From: an uncultured Caulobacterales bacterium
GTDB taxonomy: Bacteria > Pseudomonadota > Alphaproteobacteria > Caulobacterales > Caulobacteraceae
Length of the DNA stretch: 46,017 bases
Direction: 5' to 3'
Assembly (NCBI GenBank): GCA_903900155.1
Contig: CAIUMD010000054.1
Coordinates: 1-46,017, forward strand
The position numbers and the translations under genes are program-made. Numbering within the stretch: position 1 is the stretch's first letter; each line of letters opens with the position of its first letter. Below the pieces are notes generated by a model. It worked only from the letters and a program-made list of their open reading frames with translations. It did not search any database and was not told the origin of the DNA. Shown one piece after another: positions 43,994-46,017 of the stretch.

Positions 43994-44671
43994 CTAGCGA
44001 ACGACCGCCAGGGAAAAGCCGTCCCAACCCTTCTCGCCCACAGTCTGGATCGCCGTGGCGTCCAGGCGCGGGTCCTGAGCGATCGCGTCCAGGAAGGCTC
44101 GGACGCCGACCACGTTCGGGTCCTGGCTGTCGGGATCGGCGACGGCCCCGCCGCGCACGACATTGTCGCCGATGATCGTCGTTCCCGGCCGCGACAGCTT
44201 CAGGGCCCAGGCCAGGTAGTTCGGGTTGTTGGGCTTGTCGGCGTCGATGAAGATCAGGTCGAAGGGCCCCTCTAGGCCCGGCAGCACATCCAGCGCCGCG
44301 CCCTGGTGCAGGGCGACCCTGTCCGCGACGCCGGCCGCCGCCAGATTGGCTCGCGCCACGTCGGCGTGAAGGGGGCTGAATTCGATGGTGTCGATCCGAC
44401 CGCCCTCGGGCAGGGCGCGAGCCATCCAGATGGTGCTGTAGCCGCCCAGCGTGCCGATCTCCAGCACCCGCCGCGCCCCTGTCATTCGGATGAACAGCGC
44501 CAGCATCTTGCCCTGGGCGGCCGAGACGTCGTGGGCGGGCAGGCCCGCGTAGGCGTTGGCGGCCAGGGCCGCCTTCAGCGCGGCGTCCTCGGGCGCGAGA
44601 AGGTCGGCGAAATAGCCATCCACCCGCCCCCACTTGTCGGCGTCGGCCAGCGGATAGTCCGGTACGCGCAT
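43994..44671 (-). CDS. Class I SAM-dependent O-methyltransferase
   Basis: A 225-residue methyltransferase of the catechol/caffeoyl-CoA O-methyltransferase family. The SAM-binding motif I is VLEIGTLGGYSTIWMARALP; IDTIEFSP holds the acidic ribose-binding residue. FDLIFIDADKPNNPNYL provides the divalent-metal ligands, followed by IIGDNVVRGG with another metal-ligand pair. It probably methylates catechol-like phenols. The ribosome site GGGGGAG is five bases from the ATG. It lies nine bases after the histidine kinase stop on the same strand, so both are in one transcription unit. Confidence 0.92.
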   Translation of the reverse strand: MRVPDYPLADADKWGRVDGYFADLLAPEDAALKAALAANAYAGLPAHDVSAAQGKMLALFIRMTGARRVLEIGTLGGYSTIWMARALPEGGRIDTIEFSPLHADVARANLAAAGVADRVALHQGAALDVLPGLEGPFDLIFIDADKPNNPNYLAWALKLSRPGTTIIGDNVVRGGAVADPDSQDPNVVGVRAFLDAIAQDPRLDATAIQTVGEKGWDGFSLAVVR

Positions 44672-44680
44672 GCTCTCCCC

Positions 44681-45736
44681 CTAATCCCGCTTCGGCGCGT
44701 AGCTCAGCCGGCACACCGTCCACGTCTCTTCCCGCGCCATCTCGAACTTGCCGCCCAGCTGCTGGGCCATGGCGCGGACGATGCGCAGGCCCAGGCTTTT
44801 GGACTGGGCCGGATCGAAGCCCGGCGGCGGGCTGGCGCCGTCATTGGCGACCGTCAGAAGATGGGTCAGGCCCGACTGGTCCAGCACGACTCGGACCTCC
44901 CCCTCCCCCGCCTCGCCGAAGCCGTGCTCCAGGGCGTTGTTGAAGCTTTCCAGCATGACCAGGGTCACGGGCGTGGCCTGGTCGGGATGCAGGGGCTGCT
45001 CGCCGCCGTCGATGGTCAGCCGCACCCGCGCGCCGGCCGCGGCGGCGGCGCTGGCCAGCAGGGCCTCGGCGAAGACGCGGAAGGGCACAGGCTCGCCCGT
45101 CCGATTGTGCAGCTCGCGCTGGATGCGGGCGATGACCTCAATGCGCTCGCCGGCCTGGGACAGGGCGTGGCGGGCGTCGGCGTCGGTGATCCCCTGCCCT
45201 TGCAGCCGCAGCAGGGCGCCGGCGACCTGCAGGTTGTTGCTCACCCGGTGGTGCAGTTCGCGATAGAGCAGGTCGCGGCTCTCGGCCAGGTCCCGGTAGC
45301 GTTCGCGCTCGCCCTCCAGTTGGTCCAGGGCCTTGCGCATGCCGTCGATGAAGAAGATGTCGACCGCCACCACGAAGGCGTAGAAGGCCAGGGCCACCAG
45401 GACGGTGTAGTCGAAGTTGAAGCCGAACGCCGGCGGGATGAAGAAATACCAGGCCGCGAGGCCGCTGAGGGCCGCGCACAGGATCCCGGGCCCCAAGCCG
45501 CCCAGATAGACGGCGACCACGATGGCCGGGAAGAAGGTCACATACGGAAAGCCGGGCGGGAACACCGCGTTCAGGCCAAGGCGCAGCAACACCGCCAATA
45601 CGGTCAGGGCCAGCGCCAGGCCGTAGCGAGCGAACGCGTTGTCCCTGATCCTGCGGCGCAAATCCAAGCGCTTGCCTCCCGTCCCTGCTGCGGTGCTCGC
45701 GCGTTCAAGCCACGCCGTCAAGCCGGCAGCCGACAT
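44681..45736 (-). CDS. Membrane sensor histidine kinase with DUF4118 domain (HisKA_2 type)
   Basis: A 351-residue kinase. Residues about 35-130 form the DUF4118 membrane module, with helices near 37-57, 68-78, 83-100 and 112-130 (for example RYGLALALTVLAVLLRLGLN and FFPAIVVAVYLGGLGPGIL). The phospho-acceptor region is YRELHHRVSNNLQVAGALLR (158-177, His162 or His163), typical of HisKA_2. The ATPase domain has ESFNNALEHGFGEAGEG as the N box and KSLGLRIVRAMAQQLGG. KdpD also has DUF4118, but this short HisKA_2 form is common in alphaproteobacterial light and stress kinases. The input signal is unknown. It is cotranscribed with the O-methyltransferase gene. Confidence 0.92.
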   Translation of the reverse strand: MSAAGLTAWLERASTAAGTGGKRLDLRRRIRDNAFARYGLALALTVLAVLLRLGLNAVFPPGFPYVTFFPAIVVAVYLGGLGPGILCAALSGLAAWYFFIPPAFGFNFDYTVLVALAFYAFVVAVDIFFIDGMRKALDQLEGERERYRDLAESRDLLYRELHHRVSNNLQVAGALLRLQGQGITDADARHALSQAGERIEVIARIQRELHNRTGEPVPFRVFAEALLASAAAAAGARVRLTIDGGEQPLHPDQATPVTLVMLESFNNALEHGFGEAGEGEVRVVLDQSGLTHLLTVANDGASPPPGFDPAQSKSLGLRIVRAMAQQLGGKFEMAREETWTVCRLSYAPKRD

Positions 45737-46017
45737 AGAGGGTTCGTAACGTTCGTGCAGAGCTGACGGCGCGCGGCGGCGCCCTTCCGCCGGTTTGGCC
45801 CGGCGGGTTTGGGGAGGCGGCGGAGCGTCCGGGCAGGGCCCGGATGAGTATGTAGGGAGTACCGTTTCGGCCGAGGCCGGAGCGCTCCACGTGACCGTTG
45901 CGCCTGAGCCCTCGACGCGCGGGGTTTTAACCCGCTTCCGAAAGAGGCCCAGGGCGGGCGGAGGGCATGCGTTCCCTCCGGACCGCGCGGGCGATTTCAG
46001 CCCGCGCCTGCCGCGCC
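45737..46017. other. Hairpin-rich end of the window
   Basis: No convincing protein gene. At least five hairpins occur: CCGCCGG/CCGGCGG at 45787-45806, TCCGGGC/GCCCGGA at 45828-45844, GCGGG/CCCGC at 45919-45935, GGAGGG/CCCTCC at 45960-45979 and GCGCGGGC/GCCCGCGC at 45985-46007. It could be a structured leader or RNA, but the window ends before this can be judged. Confidence 0.4.

Noticed and set aside
45705..45890. A 61-codon minus-strand open frame upstream of the DUF4118 kinase
   Set aside because: It overlaps hairpins and has no recognisable feature.

Overview
The window is high-GC DNA with the gene content of an aerobic alphaproteobacterium, most likely Caulobacter or a close Caulobacteraceae relative. 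The pointers are two TonB-dependent receptors, HWE and HisKA_2 histidine kinases, a bacterial GH47 alpha-mannosidase of the kind known from Caulobacter, a NodT-type RND efflux system, ParDE-like toxin-antitoxin modules and dispersed palindromic repeats. The genus is an inference from gene families; no ribosomal RNA is present to confirm it.

Layout. 0-3.3 kb: a methionine gamma-lyase divergent from an Lrp/AsnC regulator, then a PAS-HWE histidine kinase. 3.5-6.0 kb: exported GH47 mannosidase and exported glycerophosphodiester phosphodiesterase. 6.1-11.1 kb: an accessory stretch with a BrnT/BrnA module, a CAU-anticodon tRNA, a family 4 glycosyltransferase, a decayed IS5-type element, an FAD oxidoreductase and two tandem, homologous ParDE-like modules. 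11.1-15.2 kb: a fused indolepyruvate ferredoxin oxidoreductase divergent from a second Lrp/AsnC regulator. 15.3-20.8 kb: an MFS remnant, pirin, a phytanoyl-CoA dioxygenase-like protein, adenine deaminase, a CorA remnant, a DUF2199 protein and an aminotransferase-like protein lacking the usual lysine. 20.9-26.4 kb: acyl-CoA synthetase, FadB/FadJ-type bifunctional enzyme and a serine beta-lactamase/esterase. 26.5-31.3 kb: hybrid histidine kinase, a double TetR regulator and an uncharacterised protein with an internal duplication. 31.4-37.2 kb: two TonB-dependent receptors. 37.7-43.5 kb: a three-gene RND efflux operon. 43.5-46.0 kb: a GNAT remnant, an O-methyltransferase and a DUF4118 histidine kinase in one transcription unit, then a hairpin-rich end.

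How genes work together. Two amino-acid catabolic enzymes (methionine gamma-lyase and indolepyruvate oxidoreductase) each face their own Lrp-type regulator; the second intergenic region carries three TTRCSCAA sites about three helical turns apart. The acyl-CoA synthetase and FadB-like enzyme form a fatty-acid oxidation pair. The efflux lipoprotein, adaptor and permease overlap by a few bases and form one operon. The two ParDE-like modules share a duplicated promoter placed so close to the ATG that leaderless antitoxin mRNAs are expected, and the downstream FAD oxidoreductase is coupled to a toxin gene by a 4-base overlap.

Gene decay is conspicuous: the IS element and the MFS, CorA and GNAT genes are all broken. 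Three families of inverted palindromic repeats sit at gene ends; one copy supplies the C-terminal codons of the methionine gamma-lyase. I did not find a CRISPR array, prophage or biosynthetic gene cluster. The most unusual items are the coupled TA/oxidoreductase cluster, the Lrp operator array, the internally duplicated protein at 30.2-31.3 kb and a possible small RNA ending at a strong terminator near 25.07 kb.
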